DNA from: Lwoffella lincolnii
GTDB taxonomy: Bacteria > Pseudomonadota > Gammaproteobacteria > Pseudomonadales > Moraxellaceae
Assembly: GCF_002014765.1 (NCBI RefSeq)
Contig: NZ_MUYT01000002.1
Coordinates: forward strand, 61,397-125,396
Direction of reading: 5' to 3'
Length of the DNA: 64,000 nucleotides
The notes beneath the pieces were generated by a model. The model was not told the origin of the DNA, did not search any database, and saw nothing but the letters and a program-made list of their open reading frames with translations. This document shows positions 18,623 to 29,638 of the stretch, piece by piece. Every line of letters starts with the position of its first letter. Within the stretch, counting starts at the first letter, position 1. Both the position numbers and the translations under genes were made by a program.

Positions 18623-19342
18623 AGTTTATCCTTAATGATGCCCAAATGACCGCTGATAAACACACCCTTGATAAAAAACAAAAAAATGGCCATCAAACGC
18701 CTTTTGGCATATAAACATTTAGCAAAATTTGCTGTACAAAACTTATCAACATTTATCAAACCTAATATTATCAAGCATATTTTGACAACATCAAGGTGAG
18801 TTGTCAAAAAAAAGTGTTGTAAAAGTGTTGTCAAAAAGTGGCGTGATGAGTCATCAAATTAGAGTCAGCAAGCAAGTCAGCAGGCTTTATTTGCTTTTTT
18901 GTCTGCCTATTTTTTGATAGAACCATGTTAGACAACTTTTGATGACTTTTAAGTAAGGAATTGTTGTGATTGACTGACCACACTGACCACTAAAAATTTT
19001 ATCAAGTTTTTTTAGCCTTGCAGTATTAATGATGGCAGTATGTCAGATGCTAGTGTTTGGAACATCACTCTGTTAAAATCGTCAGCATAACCACCATCAT
19101 ATGTTGATACGCATGATGTGTTGATATCATGACACATGGATATATGACACATTGATATATGACACATATGTTGACACATTGACAAACTCTGTCAAACCCC
19201 ATCGTCAAACATTTCACCGTCTTACCCCATTTTAGATGGCAAATTCTCATTTGCCCATCAGTTCGGTTAGGACAACTTTTTTTTAGCAATAAGTTTTTTA
19301 GCAACAAGTTTTTGAAGCGACAAACTCATTTTTGGAGACAGT
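18623..19342. other. 720-bp divergent intergenic region
   Basis: No convincing gene. The stretch is AT-rich and separates the FKBP gene (minus) from the membrane-channel gene (plus). It contains an inverted repeat TTTGACAAC / GTTGTCAAA at 18781-18789 and 18800-18808 without a T run on either strand, which could be an operator, and a family of short GACACAT repeats at 19129-19186. A 77-codon minus frame overlapping 18601-18834 has no ribosome site and odd composition. Confidence 0.5.
19129..19186. repeat. Imperfect 15-bp tandem repeats
   Basis: ATGACACATGGATAT, ATGACACATTGATAT and ATGACACATATGTTG follow one another, with a further TGACACATTGACA. They lie about 160-210 bp upstream of the channel gene start. 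Confidence 0.75.
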
Positions 19343-20917
19343 ATGAACAACACATTGGGTTGGTTTAACCACAACCTGGCAGGACCCATCGGCTCTGTGA
19401 TTGGGGCAATTGTAATATTCATCTTTGGCTGGATTGTTGCCATGATTGGCGGTGCGTTGATACGCAACGTCTTGGCAAAGGTCAATCTCAATCAACGCAT
19501 CAATTCATCAACAGGCAAGCAACACGACATTGAGAACATCATCTCTAAGGTGGTGTTTTGGTTTATCTTTATCATCGCCATTTCTGGGGCGTTAAATCAG
19601 TTGAATCTTGATTCAATTTCTACCCCATTTGCCAATATGGTCAACCAAGTGTTGTCCTTTATCCCTAATTTCATTGCCGCAGTTGCCATTGGCGTGGTCG
19701 GCTGGGTTGTGGCGACGGTGGCTCGTACCGCCATCAGCACCGCATTGTCTAAGACCACCATGGATGAGCGATTGAGTGCCGAAGCTGGCATACAGCCTTT
19801 GAGTAGCACCATCTCTGATGTGGTGTATTGGTTTATTTTATTAATATTTTTACCCATGATATTGGGGCAGTTGCGTTTGACTGGCTTGCTTGAGCCTGTC
19901 AGTGGCATGGTCAGCAAGATGCTAGACTTCATTCCCAATATGGTCATCGCCGTGGTCATTTTTGGCGTGGGTTATGTCATCGCCAAAATTTTACGCAGCA
20001 TCGTTACCAACTTGGTATCCACCCTCAATATCCAATCAGTTGCCAATAAAGCAGGTGTTAGCAACGACACCAGCATTGCCAATATTGCAGGGACGTTGGT
20101 GTTTTTGGTGGTTATCATCTCATCGTTGATTGCGTCTTTAGATGCCCTAAAAATTGAGGTCATCTCACGCCCTGCAACCAACATGCTTAACCAAATCATG
20201 CAAGCCATTCCTAACATCATTGCTGCCGCTGCCATTTTGGGCATTGCTTATTATGTGATTAAGTTTGTTGCCAACATTGTTGCTAACTTGTTAGTCAACA
20301 CTGGCATTAATGAATTACCTAACAAAGTTGGTGTGCAAGACATCTTGGGTGAAAAGCGGGTATCTGATTTGGTTGGTATGTTGCTGGTTTTTTTCACCAT
20401 GTTATTTGCGTCTATCGAAGCGTCTAATCGCTTAGGCTTTAACCGTGTGAGTGACTTAATTTCTCTGTTCATTACTTTTAGTGCTGACATATTGTTGGGT
20501 GCGGTTATCCTATTTATTGGGTTTTGGCTGGCCAACCTCATCGCTGGCATGGTTGAACGCTCTGAAAAAGGCTCACAATTTTTAGCCAACATCGTGCGTG
20601 TGCTGATTATGGGCTTGGTACTTGCCATGGGTCTAAAAGCCATGGGCATCGCTGACTCGATTGTTAACTTGGCATTTGGTCTAACCTTAGGTGCGGTTGC
20701 CGTGGCATTCGCTTTGTCCTTTGGGTTGGGTGGTCAAGAAGCTGCCGCTCGCCTATTACGCAACATGCAGGATAAAGCCGAGCGTGAAGCCAACAAAATC
20801 AACAATGCGTCTGAGTCCACCCACATCACTCAAGGCAATGATAATGTTCAAGGTGTAAATGCCACATCAACCACGTTTCATCAAACCAGCTCGTTCAACA
20901 GCGAAGACCTAAAATAA
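19343..20917 (+). CDS. Multi-repeat membrane protein, mechanosensitive-channel-like (CmpX type)
   Basis: A 524-residue membrane protein built from repeated conserved-TM-helix units: each has a hydrophobic helix, a motif like FIPNFIAAVAIGVVGWVVA or IPNMVIAVVIFGVGYVIAK, and a soluble linker such as LSKTTMDERLSAEAG. At least four such units can be seen (near 95, 175, 265 and 380). The C-terminal hydrophobic helix with LTLGAVAVAFALSFGLGG resembles the pore helix of MscS-family channels, and a polar tail follows. This layout matches the TM_helix family that includes Pseudomonas CmpX. The start at 19343 follows GGAG. Role in osmotic or envelope stress is inferred. Confidence 0.75.
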   Translation: MNNTLGWFNHNLAGPIGSVIGAIVIFIFGWIVAMIGGALIRNVLAKVNLNQRINSSTGKQHDIENIISKVVFWFIFIIAISGALNQLNLDSISTPFANMVNQVLSFIPNFIAAVAIGVVGWVVATVARTAISTALSKTTMDERLSAEAGIQPLSSTISDVVYWFILLIFLPMILGQLRLTGLLEPVSGMVSKMLDFIPNMVIAVVIFGVGYVIAKILRSIVTNLVSTLNIQSVANKAGVSNDTSIANIAGTLVFLVVIISSLIASLDALKIEVISRPATNMLNQIMQAIPNIIAAAAILGIAYYVIKFVANIVANLLVNTGINELPNKVGVQDILGEKRVSDLVGMLLVFFTMLFASIEASNRLGFNRVSDLISLFITFSADILLGAVILFIGFWLANLIAGMVERSEKGSQFLANIVRVLIMGLVLAMGLKAMGIADSIVNLAFGLTLGAVAVAFALSFGLGGQEAAARLLRNMQDKAEREANKINNASESTHITQGNDNVQGVNATSTTFHQTSSFNSEDLK

Positions 20918-20972
20918 ACATCAGCGGTTGATGCAATGTTGATGCCATAAAGCTGACACAATAACGTTGATA

Positions 20973-21006
20973 CAAAAAAAAGGGAGACTGTGGTCGCCCT
21001 TTTTTA
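20973..21006 (+). terminator. Terminator after the CmpX-like gene
   Basis: An A-run plus AGGG pairs with CCCTTTTTT around GAC-TGTG-GTC, which itself can pair, and is followed by T. It sits about 55 bp after the stop. Confidence 0.75.
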
Positions 21007-21134
21007 TTTGTCATTTTCTATTTGTCATTTTTTATTTATCATCAACGTCTGTGCATTGACATGATTAACCTGATAACCTGATGAAAATACAAATACCTTA
21101 TTATTGACGCACCTTTTCTATTCATTTCTCTCTT

Positions 21135-21779
21135 CTATTTATTCATATCTTGCAGAGGCTTAGACATTTTATTGACATGTTTGCCCTGCACACCACGATA
21201 ATAGTCATAAATTTTTGGTAAATCTGCGTCAATATCACCAGTTGGATAAAATAATGGCATAAAACGCACCTGCTTGGTTTGATAATCCATCGCCACAGGT
21301 AAGATGGGTACTTTTGCCCCCAATGCCAAATAATAAAAGCCCGTTTTCCAGCTTTCGGTGTAATCCCTAGTGCCTTCTGGGGCAAGTCCGAGCCAAAGCT
21401 GGTCTTCTTGCCAAAAACGGTCAATGGTCATTTGTAAAGTTGAGCCTTTTTGTTGCCTGTCTATGGAGATGATGCCCGCCCATTTTAAGAATTTACCCAT
21501 CACAGGCACTTTAAACAACTCTTTTTTGCCCAATATTTTGATATCAACGTCTAATGCCAACAAGGTGGGAATGGCATAAACACCATCAAAGTTAGACGTA
21601 TGTGGCACGGCAAGCAACACACATTTTTTAACATTGGGAATGTTGCCAACAATGTCCCAACCCAGCATTTTTAGAAATTTATCGGCATATTTGGCAATGA
21701 TGGGGTTATGACGGCGTGGCACGTTGTCGCCAATGGCATTAGGGTCAATGGACGACATTGTGAAAGATAAGCTGGGCAT
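21135..21779 (-). CDS. 1-acyl-glycerol-3-phosphate acyltransferase family protein
   Basis: PlsC-family acyltransferase of 214 residues. The catalytic HX4D motif is HTSNFD, and the substrate-binding motif is APEGTRD. It lacks the strong N-terminal membrane helices of classical PlsC, and resembles small acyltransferases of Moraxellaceae and Pseudomonas that act on membrane lipids. The first ATG at 21779 is used; an ATG seven codons later is also possible, and neither has a clear ribosome site. Substrate unknown. It follows gltS in the same direction with a 57-bp gap. Confidence 0.8.
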   Translation of the reverse strand: MPSLSFTMSSIDPNAIGDNVPRRHNPIIAKYADKFLKMLGWDIVGNIPNVKKCVLLAVPHTSNFDGVYAIPTLLALDVDIKILGKKELFKVPVMGKFLKWAGIISIDRQQKGSTLQMTIDRFWQEDQLWLGLAPEGTRDYTESWKTGFYYLALGAKVPILPVAMDYQTKQVRFMPLFYPTGDIDADLPKIYDYYRGVQGKHVNKMSKPLQDMNK

Positions 21780-21836
21780 GGGGTAAATACTCGGTTATAA
21801 AATGTGATTGACCTTTAGGCTATCATATCAACCTAA

Positions 21837-23120
21837 TCACATAAATGGCAATTGAGTAAAAATCTGCAACACCGTGGCGTTGATGATATCCACAAAAAAT
21901 GCCCCCACCATCGGCACAATCAAAAATGCTTTGGGCGATGGGGCATAACGGTCAGTGATGGCTTGCATGTTGGCGATGGCAGTCGGTGTTGCCCCTAAGC
22001 CAAAACCACAATGCCCAGCTGATAAGACAGCCGCATCGTAGTTTTTGCCCATCACACGGAAGGTTAAAAAATAAGCAAACGCTATCATCATCACCGTTTG
22101 TACCAATAAAATAATCAACACAGGACCTGCCAAATCTGCCAATTCCCACAGCTTAAGCGAAATCAACGCCATCGCCAAAAACAGCGATAATGACGCATTG
22201 CCCAACACATCAATGGCACGGTCAAACATATCAAAATTAAAGAATGTGGTCAGCACATTGCGAATGATGACCCCACCACCCAACGCCCAAACAAACGTCG
22301 GCAATTCAAACAAAGTGCCTTTAGCAACATCGGTCATGATGCCTGCAAATGCCAACGCCCCAGCGAACATCGCCAAAGTTTCAATGGTTGATGATGCGGT
22401 GATTAAACGAATGTTATCAGGTCTTTCAAAGATTTCTTTGGCTTTGCCATCATCATCTTCATGATGGCGGGTGCTATATAGCGATTGCTTTCCTGCCAAC
22501 TTTTCGACATCAGTCTGATCGGTTTGATTGTCCTGATTCATCATTGGGCTGATGTTTAGATTTTTAATCAAGCGTTTGGCAACAGGGCCACCTATCAAAC
22601 CACCTGCAACCAAGCCATAAGTTGCACAAGCAATGCCCAGCGTGGTCGCCCCAGTGATTTGATATTTTGACTCAAACACCGCCCCCCATGCTCCTGCTGT
22701 GCCATGCCCGCCTGTCAACGAAATTGAGCCTATCACCAAGCCCATCAATGGCTCAAGCCCCACAACCTTTGCCATTGCCACGCCGACGACATTCTGCACG
22801 ATGATATAACCTGAGACCAGCACCAAAAACACCACCAACGGCTTGCCGCCTGCTTTCAGTCGCCCAAAGTCAGCACTTAACCCAATGGACGCAAAAAACA
22901 TCAACATACAAGCAGTCTGTAGCTCTTTTTGAAAATTAAAATTGTATCCTAAGGTCAAATTAAGCACATAGACGATTATGGCAGCAACCAAGCCACCTGC
23001 CACAGGTTCTGGAATGTTAAAGTCAGATAAAAATTTGATGCGTTTGACCAAAAATCGCCCTAATAACAACACCAAAGTGGCTAAAATCAGCGTGTAGTAG
23101 CCATTTAATTCAAATTCCAT
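21837..23120 (-). CDS. gltS: Sodium/glutamate symporter GltS
   Basis: Inner-membrane Na+-coupled glutamate importer of 427 residues, a little longer than E. coli GltS (401). About ten to twelve hydrophobic segments are visible, with the family motifs SIGLSADFGRLKAGGK, SLTGGHGTAGAWG near 135, and the second-half CGFGLGATPTAIANM near 375. A hydrophilic loop of some 50 residues rich in Asp/Gln (about 195-245) separates the two halves. The start at 23120 has a weak AGATGA upstream. In sodium-using bacteria with Nqr, such symporters exploit the sodium gradient; here the nqr operon ends just upstream. Confidence 0.94.
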   Translation of the reverse strand: MEFELNGYYTLILATLVLLLGRFLVKRIKFLSDFNIPEPVAGGLVAAIIVYVLNLTLGYNFNFQKELQTACMLMFFASIGLSADFGRLKAGGKPLVVFLVLVSGYIIVQNVVGVAMAKVVGLEPLMGLVIGSISLTGGHGTAGAWGAVFESKYQITGATTLGIACATYGLVAGGLIGGPVAKRLIKNLNISPMMNQDNQTDQTDVEKLAGKQSLYSTRHHEDDDGKAKEIFERPDNIRLITASSTIETLAMFAGALAFAGIMTDVAKGTLFELPTFVWALGGGVIIRNVLTTFFNFDMFDRAIDVLGNASLSLFLAMALISLKLWELADLAGPVLIILLVQTVMMIAFAYFLTFRVMGKNYDAAVLSAGHCGFGLGATPTAIANMQAITDRYAPSPKAFLIVPMVGAFFVDIINATVLQIFTQLPFM

Positions 23121-23189
23121 AATTCATCTCATCATGATAAGTTAAAGTCAGCGATACGTTAAAATAAACTCAAACCGAACCACTCTATC

Positions 23190-23220
23190 AATAAAACAAG
23201 CCCCAATCAACATGGGGCTT
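23190..23220 (-). terminator. Terminator of the nqr operon
   Basis: AAGCCCCA at 23198-23205 pairs with TGGGGCTT at 23213-23220. On the minus strand the stem is followed by GTTTTATT. It lies about 40 bp after the nqrF stop and before the gltS start. Confidence 0.8.
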
Positions 23221-23259
23221 ATTTTAAACAAAAAGTGAATGTTACTAAAGGGGCATGGC

Positions 23260-24498
23260 TTAACCACCGAAGTCATCCAATAAGATATTTTCATCTTCCA
23301 CCCCCAACGAATGCAACATGTCAATGACAGCAGCGTTCATGACAGGTGGTCCACACATATAAAATTCACAGTCTTCAGGATTTGGGTGGTCTTTAAGATA
23401 GTTTTCATACAAGACAGTGTGGATAAAGCCAGTGTATCCGTCCCAGTTATCTTCAGGTAAGGGGTCAGACAACGCCACATGCCATTCAAAGTTGTCAAAC
23501 TCTTCTTCTAAGCTGTCATAGTCTTCCACATAGAACATTTCACGAATGGAGCGGGCCCCATACCAAAAGCTGATTTTACGGTCAGAGCTTAAGCGTTTAA
23601 GCTGGTCAAAAATGTGTGAACGCATCGGTGCCATGCCCGCACCACCACCGACAAAGACCATCTCAGCTTTGGTATCTTTGGCAAAAAACTCGCCATAAGG
23701 ACCTGATACCGTTACCTTATCACCAGGTTTTAGACTAAACACCCAAGACGACATCTTACCAGGAGGAATGCCCTCAGGACCTCTTGGTGGAGGGCTTGCG
23801 ATGCGAATATTAAACTTGATGATGCCTTTTTCGTCTGGATAGTTTGCCATGGAATAGGCACGCACCACCGTCTCATCAACCTTAGAGACATAACGAAACA
23901 TGTTAAATTTTTCCCAGTCTTCACGATATTCTTCATCAATATCAAAGTCTTTATAATGCACTTCATGCGGAGGGGCTTCTAGTTGCACATAACCACCTGC
24001 ACGAAAGTTGACCTCTTCACCCTCTGGAATTTTTAATACCAACTCTTTGATAAAGGTGGCAACGTTGTCATTAGAGACAACCTCACACTCCCATTTTTGC
24101 ACATCAAAAAATTCTGGATCAATCTCAATTTTCATGTCTTGTTTGACCGCCACTTGGCACGCCAAACGCATGTTGTCACGGATTTCACCTTGGGTAAAAT
24201 GCCCCTCTTCGGTGGGTAAAATTGAGCCACCACCTTCATTCACTTTACAGCGACATTGCCCACATGTGCCACCCCCACCACATGCCGAAGATAAAAAGAT
24301 GCCTTCATTAGCAAGGGTTTGTAGCAGTTTGCCACCAGCAGGAGTGACGACATCATTATCTGGGTTATCATTAATGCGAATGGTGACATCACCAGAGCTG
24401 ACCAATCGTGAGCGTGCCATCAAAATGATGGCAACCAAGCTCATGATAATCAGGGTAAACATGGCGACACCACCAATTGCAGTACCGAACGATTCCAT
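23260..24498 (-). CDS. nqrF: Na+-translocating NADH:quinone reductase subunit F
   Basis: Entry point of electrons from NADH in the sodium pump. One N-terminal membrane helix (about 10-28) is followed by a 2Fe-2S ferredoxin domain with ligands Cys73, Cys79, Cys82 and Cys114, then an FAD-binding domain with RAYSMANYP and the NADH-binding domain with [14 protein letters not shown] and the CGPPVMN motif. The C-terminus LDDFGG is the family end. The 412-residue length is normal. Start at 24498 has AAGGA. Last gene of the operon, 90 bp after nqrE; no apbE or nqrM follows before the terminator. Confidence 0.97.
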   Translation of the reverse strand: MESFGTAIGGVAMFTLIIMSLVAIILMARSRLVSSGDVTIRINDNPDNDVVTPAGGKLLQTLANEGIFLSSACGGGGTCGQCRCKVNEGGGSILPTEEGHFTQGEIRDNMRLACQVAVKQDMKIEIDPEFFDVQKWECEVVSNDNVATFIKELVLKIPEGEEVNFRAGGYVQLEAPPHEVHYKDFDIDEEYREDWEKFNMFRYVSKVDETVVRAYSMANYPDEKGIIKFNIRIASPPPRGPEGIPPGKMSSWVFSLKPGDKVTVSGPYGEFFAKDTKAEMVFVGGGAGMAPMRSHIFDQLKRLSSDRKISFWYGARSIREMFYVEDYDSLEEEFDNFEWHVALSDPLPEDNWDGYTGFIHTVLYENYLKDHPNPEDCEFYMCGPPVMNAAVIDMLHSLGVEDENILLDDFGG

Positions 24499-24588
24499 GA
24501 TACTTATTTCCTTAATTTATCTGAGAGTAAGGGGACAGTGCCAATCAACATCAATCAACCCTTACCAACATCAATATAAATGGCTAAA

Positions 24589-25197
24589 TTATATGGACAT
24601 ACCGCCAAAAGACATAAAGCCCAGTGACATCAACCCAACGGTAATAAAGGTAATGCCAAGACCACGAAGCGGTGCAGGCACGTCTGAATATTTTAGCTTT
24701 TCACGAATGGCAGCCAACAAAGCAATGGCAATCGCCCAGCCCAAACCTGCTCCCACACCATAGGTAAGCGACTCGCCAAAGTTGTAATCACGCTCAACCA
24801 TAAACAACACACCACCCATGATGGCACAGTTCACCGTAATCAAAGGCAAAAATACCCCCAAAGCGTTATACAAAGCTGGCACAAACTTATCCAAAAACAT
24901 CTCTAAAATCTGTACCGTGGCAGCAATCAAAGCAATGTAACTCAGTAAGCCTAGAAAACTTAAGTCCAAGTTAGGGAAGCCTGCCCATGCCAACGCCCCA
25001 TCTTTTAGGATAAATTGAAAGAGTAAATTATTTAACGGCACCGTAATCGCCATGACCACCACCACCGCCACGCCCAAACCTAGGGCAGTAGAAACCTTTT
25101 TGGATACTGCCAAAAAAGTACACATGCCCAAAAAGTAGGCAAGTGCCATGTTCTCAATAAATACTGACGTGATAAATAAACTGACATGAGCACCCAT
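24589..25197 (-). CDS. nqrE: Na+-translocating NADH:quinone reductase subunit E
   Basis: Small integral membrane subunit of 202 residues with six membrane helices. The signature [22 protein letters not shown], split here at its core [12 protein letters not shown] (about 15-26), carries one of the conserved cysteines thought to bind an Fe centre at the NqrD/NqrE interface, with a second at VNCAIMGG near 115. Its start overlaps the nqrD stop by one base. Confidence 0.97.
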   Translation of the reverse strand: MGAHVSLFITSVFIENMALAYFLGMCTFLAVSKKVSTALGLGVAVVVVMAITVPLNNLLFQFILKDGALAWAGFPNLDLSFLGLLSYIALIAATVQILEMFLDKFVPALYNALGVFLPLITVNCAIMGGVLFMVERDYNFGESLTYGVGAGLGWAIAIALLAAIREKLKYSDVPAPLRGLGITFITVGLMSLGFMSFGGMSI

Positions 25198-25868
25198 TAG
25201 TGACTTCCTCCATGAGACAAGCCTTTAGATTGTGGTTTCATCACAAACTCTGATTCTTCAACCTGTTCTGGCTTCCACAAACGCACCACAACAATGAACA
25301 AAGCAATGATAAAAAATGCTGACGGTGGCAACAATAACAAGCCATTGGGAACATACCAACCACCATCAGTGGCAGGATTTAATAGCTGAATACCCAACCA
25401 ACTGCCTGCCCCCAACAGCTCACGGATACTGGCAACAAAAATCAACACCGCCGAATAGCCAAGCCCATTACCAATGCCATCTAAAAAGCTTGGGATAGGT
25501 GGATTGCTCATGGCAAAGGCTTCAGCACGACCCATGACGATACAGTTGGTGATGATTAAACCCACAAAGACGGACAAAGACTTACTGACATCATACGCCA
25601 CTGCCTTAAGCACTTGGTCAACCACAATGACCAAAGAAGCGATGATCACCATCTGTACAATGATGCGAATCGATGAAGGAATCTTGTTACGGATAATGGA
25701 GATAAAAAAGCTTGAAAATGCCGTTACTAACGTCAACGCAATACACATCACCAACGCATTGGTAACGCTGGTGGTTACTGCCAATGCCGAACAAATGCCC
25801 AATATTTGCAACGCAATGGGGTTGTTATCAAATATGGGTTTGGTCAATATACTTTTGGTATCCGCCAT
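25197..25868 (-). CDS. nqrD: Na+-translocating NADH:quinone reductase subunit D
   Basis: Integral membrane subunit paralogous to NqrE, about 223 residues. Landmarks are [20 protein letters not shown] near 14-33 (read as [14 protein letters not shown]), [18 protein letters not shown], and [15 protein letters not shown] with a conserved cysteine. The ATG at 25868 is preferred because AAGGAG lies eight bases upstream; the ATG at 25874 is only two bases from that site. It follows nqrC with a 2-bp gap and is coupled to nqrE. Confidence 0.96.
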   Translation of the reverse strand: MADTKSILTKPIFDNNPIALQILGICSALAVTTSVTNALVMCIALTLVTAFSSFFISIIRNKIPSSIRIIVQMVIIASLVIVVDQVLKAVAYDVSKSLSVFVGLIITNCIVMGRAEAFAMSNPPIPSFLDGIGNGLGYSAVLIFVASIRELLGAGSWLGIQLLNPATDGGWYVPNGLLLLPPSAFFIIALFIVVVRLWKPEQVEESEFVMKPQSKGLSHGGSH

Positions 25869-25870
25869 GC

Positions 25871-26725
25871 TCATATCTCCTTATCTGTGCTTGAATTTAT
25901 GCTGTTAGCGGTGGCTGCTGAAATTTGACCTTCTTTCATGTTATCCAAAAATGGCTTATAACCCCGCTCAGACAGCCAAAATTGAATGAAATTATTCACC
26001 CCACGCCCTGTCAACGTTGCTCCACTGATGCCATCGACATAATTTTCTTTATGGTTACCTGCTTTGGTCACACCAGTGGCAACATTGCCTTGTTCATCAT
26101 AAGCACTGATGCCTTTCCATTGGGCCCGCCATTGAGATTCTTCAATGCGTGCGCCCAAACCGGGGGTTTCTTTATGAGAATAAAAACTGATGCCTTCGAT
26201 GGTGTTCATGTCTGAGCCGATGGTCAAAAAGCCATAAATCGTTCCCCACAACCCATAACCATAAACGGGCAATACCACCGCCTCGGTTGCACCATCTGTC
26301 CCCTCTTTAACATAAACTTTGGCAAACTTAGGCACACGCCCAATATTGGCAGGGTCATCATCACCCAAGTCATTGCTCAGATTGGCTATCTTTGATGCCG
26401 AACTGGTGTCATAAGCGTTGACATCCTCAATGCCTGCTTGTTTAAGCTGTTCATCGGTGGCAACTTTGCCTGTCTGTAAATCAATGATGCGTGGCTCAAA
26501 GTCAGCAAACTTTTGCTTAACCACTTCGCTGTCATCTTCTTCTTGCAACTCACCTGCTGCCAATAAGATGTTTCTGTTACGGTCAAGATTAACATTTTCA
26601 GTTTGTTTGGGTTTTAACCCCACTGCCACTGCCGATACCAACACCGAACAGACCAAACACAAGGTTAAGGCAACGGCAATGGTACTTAAGTTATTACTTT
26701 TAGACTTATTTTTGGGCTGAGACAT
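25871..26725 (-). CDS. nqrC: Na+-translocating NADH:quinone reductase subunit C
   Basis: Membrane-anchored periplasmic FMN-binding subunit. One N-terminal helix (about 15-37) precedes a periplasmic domain. The flavinylation motif SGAT at 234-237 places FMN on Thr237. Landmarks [12 protein letters not shown] and [11 protein letters not shown] are family-typical. Its start lies 20 bases inside the end of nqrB, with GGAG eight bases upstream. Flavinylation needs ApbE, which is not encoded here. Confidence 0.96.
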   Translation of the reverse strand: MSQPKNKSKSNNLSTIAVALTLCLVCSVLVSAVAVGLKPKQTENVNLDRNRNILLAAGELQEEDDSEVVKQKFADFEPRIIDLQTGKVATDEQLKQAGIEDVNAYDTSSASKIANLSNDLGDDDPANIGRVPKFAKVYVKEGTDGATEAVVLPVYGYGLWGTIYGFLTIGSDMNTIEGISFYSHKETPGLGARIEESQWRAQWKGISAYDEQGNVATGVTKAGNHKENYVDGISGATLTGRGVNNFIQFWLSERGYKPFLDNMKEGQISAATANSINSSTDKEI

Positions 26726-27941
26726 GACTCATTCTCCGTGCATTTTGGCGTTTGATGTTGGCTTGGGTAACAAAATAATCAAACAATGGGGCAGATAAGT
26801 TGGCGAGCAAGATGGCTAACATGATCCCCTCTGGAAAAGCAGGGTTAACCACACGGATAAGCACGGTCATAACACCAATCAAAATACCATAAAGCCAGCG
26901 TCCTTTATTGGTTTGGGCCGCTGACACAGGGTCGGTTGCCATAAACACAATCCCAAAGGCAAATCCACCCAACACCAAATGCCAATAAAATGGCATGCTC
27001 ATCATCAGATTTTCTTCTGAACCAAACACATTGAACAGCAAGGCAGTAACCACCACGCCAATCACGCCGCCAGCCATGATCCGCCACGATGCGATGCGAG
27101 TCCAAATCAATCCAACCGCCCCAAGCAAAATCGCAAGGGTGGAGACCTCACCAATACTGCCTTGCATGTTGCCCAAAAAGGCATCTGTCCAGCTGATGGC
27201 TTGACCATAAGCATTGCTAAATTGCTCTGGTGTCACACCAATGGCCGCCAAACCCAATGGGGTTGCGCCAGAAAAGCCATCGATCGCCGTCCAAATGCTG
27301 TCACCTGACATATAAGCAGGATAGCTAAAGTACAAAAATGCCCGACCTGCCAAGGCAGGGTTAAGAAAGTTTTTACCTGTACCACCAAACACTTCTTTGG
27401 CAACCACAACCCCAAAAGTGATGCCAAGTGCCACTTGCCATAATGGAATGTCAGGGGGTAAACACAAGGCATAAAGCACAGAGGTGACAAAAAAGCCTTC
27501 ATTGACTTCATGTCCACGCACCACCGCAAAAATAATCTCCCAAAGAATACCAACCACAAACGTAACAATGTAAATGGGCAAAAACTGCATTGCCCCATAG
27601 ACAAAGCTTGCCCAAATGCTATTTGGGTCATAACCTGCCATGTTGGTGATGATGGTACGCCAACCTGTTGGCTCAAGCCCCAGCTGAGCGATTGCCATCA
27701 AGGCTTGATGACCAACATTGTACATTCCAAAAAACATCGCAGGGAAAGTACACAGCCACACGGTAATCATGATGCGTTTTAGGTCAATGCCATCACGCAC
27801 ATGTGCTGCTGAATGGGTGGTTGTGCCAGGTTGACGAAAAAAGGTATCAAACATCTCAAAGACAGCATAGTACTTCTCGTACTTACCCCCTTTTGAGAAA
27901 GCAGGGCCCATCTTATCAAACACATTATGGATAAACTTCAT
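26706..27941 (-). CDS. nqrB: Na+-translocating NADH:quinone reductase subunit B
   Basis: Large membrane subunit with about ten helices; carries covalent FMN at Thr227 in SGATPLG and a riboflavin site, and takes part in sodium movement. N-terminal [14 protein letters not shown] near 43-56 and [17 protein letters not shown] near 147 are family landmarks. The ATG at 27941 follows GGAGGG; the longer frame to 27962 overlaps nqrA and is not supported. Four bases separate it from the nqrA stop. Confidence 0.96.
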   Translation of the reverse strand: MKFIHNVFDKMGPAFSKGGKYEKYYAVFEMFDTFFRQPGTTTHSAAHVRDGIDLKRIMITVWLCTFPAMFFGMYNVGHQALMAIAQLGLEPTGWRTIITNMAGYDPNSIWASFVYGAMQFLPIYIVTFVVGILWEIIFAVVRGHEVNEGFFVTSVLYALCLPPDIPLWQVALGITFGVVVAKEVFGGTGKNFLNPALAGRAFLYFSYPAYMSGDSIWTAIDGFSGATPLGLAAIGVTPEQFSNAYGQAISWTDAFLGNMQGSIGEVSTLAILLGAVGLIWTRIASWRIMAGGVIGVVVTALLFNVFGSEENLMMSMPFYWHLVLGGFAFGIVFMATDPVSAAQTNKGRWLYGILIGVMTVLIRVVNPAFPEGIMLAILLANLSAPLFDYFVTQANIKRQNARRMSHVSAQK

Positions 27942-27945
27942 TGGA

Positions 27946-29295
27946 TTAGCCCTCCATCTCAATGCGTGTCAAATTGTCACGCAATATGTCACCAAATTCA
28001 TATTTACCTGGCGACACAAAGGTACACAATGCCAAGTCTTCTTCATCCAATTCTAACGCCCCAAGCTCCACCGCTTGTACGATGTCTTCAACAATCAAGG
28101 CTTTGAGCAACTGAGTGGGCAGATAATCTTGTGGCATCACCTCTTCAAACACCCCAATCGGTACCATGGCACGAGGTGAGCCATTCGACGATGTGGTGAA
28201 GTTGAATTTTTTCTTCATAAAGTGCGACACATAAATCGGCAATTTAGAGAAGCGATTTGCTCCCAAACTAAAAAAGTGCAAGGTAGGGCGTTCATACCCT
28301 TCTTCTAGCACGCTGACTTGATTGTGAAATCTGCCCAAATAGGCTGTGCTGGCAATGGTTTTACGCCCTGATAGCACCGAACCTGAAATAATGCGGTTAT
28401 CGCCTGCCTTAAGCTGACCTTGGGTAATTTCATCTAACGCCACACCACGGTCGGTCGCCACCAAATGCGGTGTGGTAACCTGAGGCCCTGCAAGGCTAAT
28501 CAAGCGTTTGGTAAAAAGTTTACCTGTGGTAAATAATTTACCAATGGCAATGACATCTTGATAGCCAATCGTCCATACGGTGACATGACGGCTAACAGGA
28601 TGCAAAAAATGAATGTGTGTGCCTGCCAAGCCAGCGGGATGCACGCCAGCAAAGGCGTGGTATTCAGTGCGATTATTGGGTGCTGTTTTATCAATGCCAG
28701 ATAAATTGGCATCGCCATGATGGCACACATAGGTGATGGGGGTCAGTGTTGAGATGACTGCCAAGCCATCATCAAAAGCTTGTCGTTCATGATTGATGAG
28801 CGTCATTGGGTTGACTGCCAAAGGGTTGGTATCCATTGCTGTGACAAACACCGCCTCAGGTCTGGAACCAATCTCTGGCGTGCGACTGTAAGGACGACTG
28901 CGAAATGCTGTCCATTCGCCTGATTTGATAAGCTGTGCTTCGACAACTTTTGTGTCCAAACTGGCAAGCTCATCACTGGCAAAGACATCAAAGGTAATCT
29001 CTTCACCATTTGGGTCAACCTCAATGACCAAGCTTTCAAACACACGACGCTCACCACGGTTAATGGCAATCACTTTGCCAGCGGCTGGGGCTGTGTAGAT
29101 GACCCCCACCCGCTTTTTGTCTTCATAGATGGGTTGCCCTTTAGCAACCGTATCGCCTTCCTTAACATTCATGGTGGGCTTCATACCGACATAGTCGTAG
29201 CCCACTAAAGCAATATGGCGTGCCGTATGCTCAGTAATCTGATCGTTTGGCTCACCAGCAATGGGCACATCGAGTCCTTTTTTGATGGTAATCAT
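27946..29295 (-). CDS. nqrA: Na+-translocating NADH:quinone reductase subunit A
   Basis: Cytoplasmic subunit involved in quinone binding, about 449 residues. The N-terminus [15 protein letters not shown], the biotinyl-lipoyl-like segment [18 protein letters not shown], and [17 protein letters not shown] near 230 are characteristic. The ATG at 29295 gives the family N-terminus; an upstream TTG at 29301 adds two residues. First gene of nqrABCDEF, so the operon promoter must lie in the 343-bp gap upstream. Confidence 0.96.
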   Translation of the reverse strand: MITIKKGLDVPIAGEPNDQITEHTARHIALVGYDYVGMKPTMNVKEGDTVAKGQPIYEDKKRVGVIYTAPAAGKVIAINRGERRVFESLVIEVDPNGEEITFDVFASDELASLDTKVVEAQLIKSGEWTAFRSRPYSRTPEIGSRPEAVFVTAMDTNPLAVNPMTLINHERQAFDDGLAVISTLTPITYVCHHGDANLSGIDKTAPNNRTEYHAFAGVHPAGLAGTHIHFLHPVSRHVTVWTIGYQDVIAIGKLFTTGKLFTKRLISLAGPQVTTPHLVATDRGVALDEITQGQLKAGDNRIISGSVLSGRKTIASTAYLGRFHNQVSVLEEGYERPTLHFFSLGANRFSKLPIYVSHFMKKKFNFTTSSNGSPRAMVPIGVFEEVMPQDYLPTQLLKALIVEDIVQAVELGALELDEEDLALCTFVSPGKYEFGDILRDNLTRIEMEG

Positions 29296-29638
29296 AAGCA
29301 AACACTTGTTCTAACTAACTTAAAACACACCAGCCAAACCACTTACCAACCACTTAAAAAAAAGCTGAACGACTTTTAATATAACTCATTTTAACGTAAC
29401 TGGAATAATGCCAATGATAACGCTGACCTAAACGCCTTGACAGCACGTTAAAATCAACTCGGTGGCGACTGACAACCAAAATATAAATGTAATATCATCT
29501 AGGATTATACGATAAATTCACCTAAAATTACAGTCAGATGTTATTTTTCATCATTTTTGTCTCAACTTTAGTCAATGCACGTCTAAAAACTGCCCATCTA
29601 AAAATAATGCTTTAAAAACAACACTCAAGGAAATCATC
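29296..29638. other. Divergent intergenic region, nqr operon / hisA
   Basis: 343 bp, AT-rich, no gene. It must carry promoters for nqrABCDEF (minus) and hisA (plus). Candidate -10-like words (TATATT on the minus strand near 29379, TATACG-like on plus near 29506) have no well-placed -35, so I do not call a specific site. Confidence 0.5.

Noticed and set aside
18781..18808. TTTGACAAC/GTTGTCAAA hairpin as a terminator
   Set aside because: No T run follows the stem on either strand, so it was kept only as a possible operator within the intergenic entry.
18601..18834. 77-codon minus-strand frame upstream of the FKBP gene
   Set aside because: No ribosome site, overlaps the FKBP start, and has an odd composition; looks like open AT-rich intergenic DNA.
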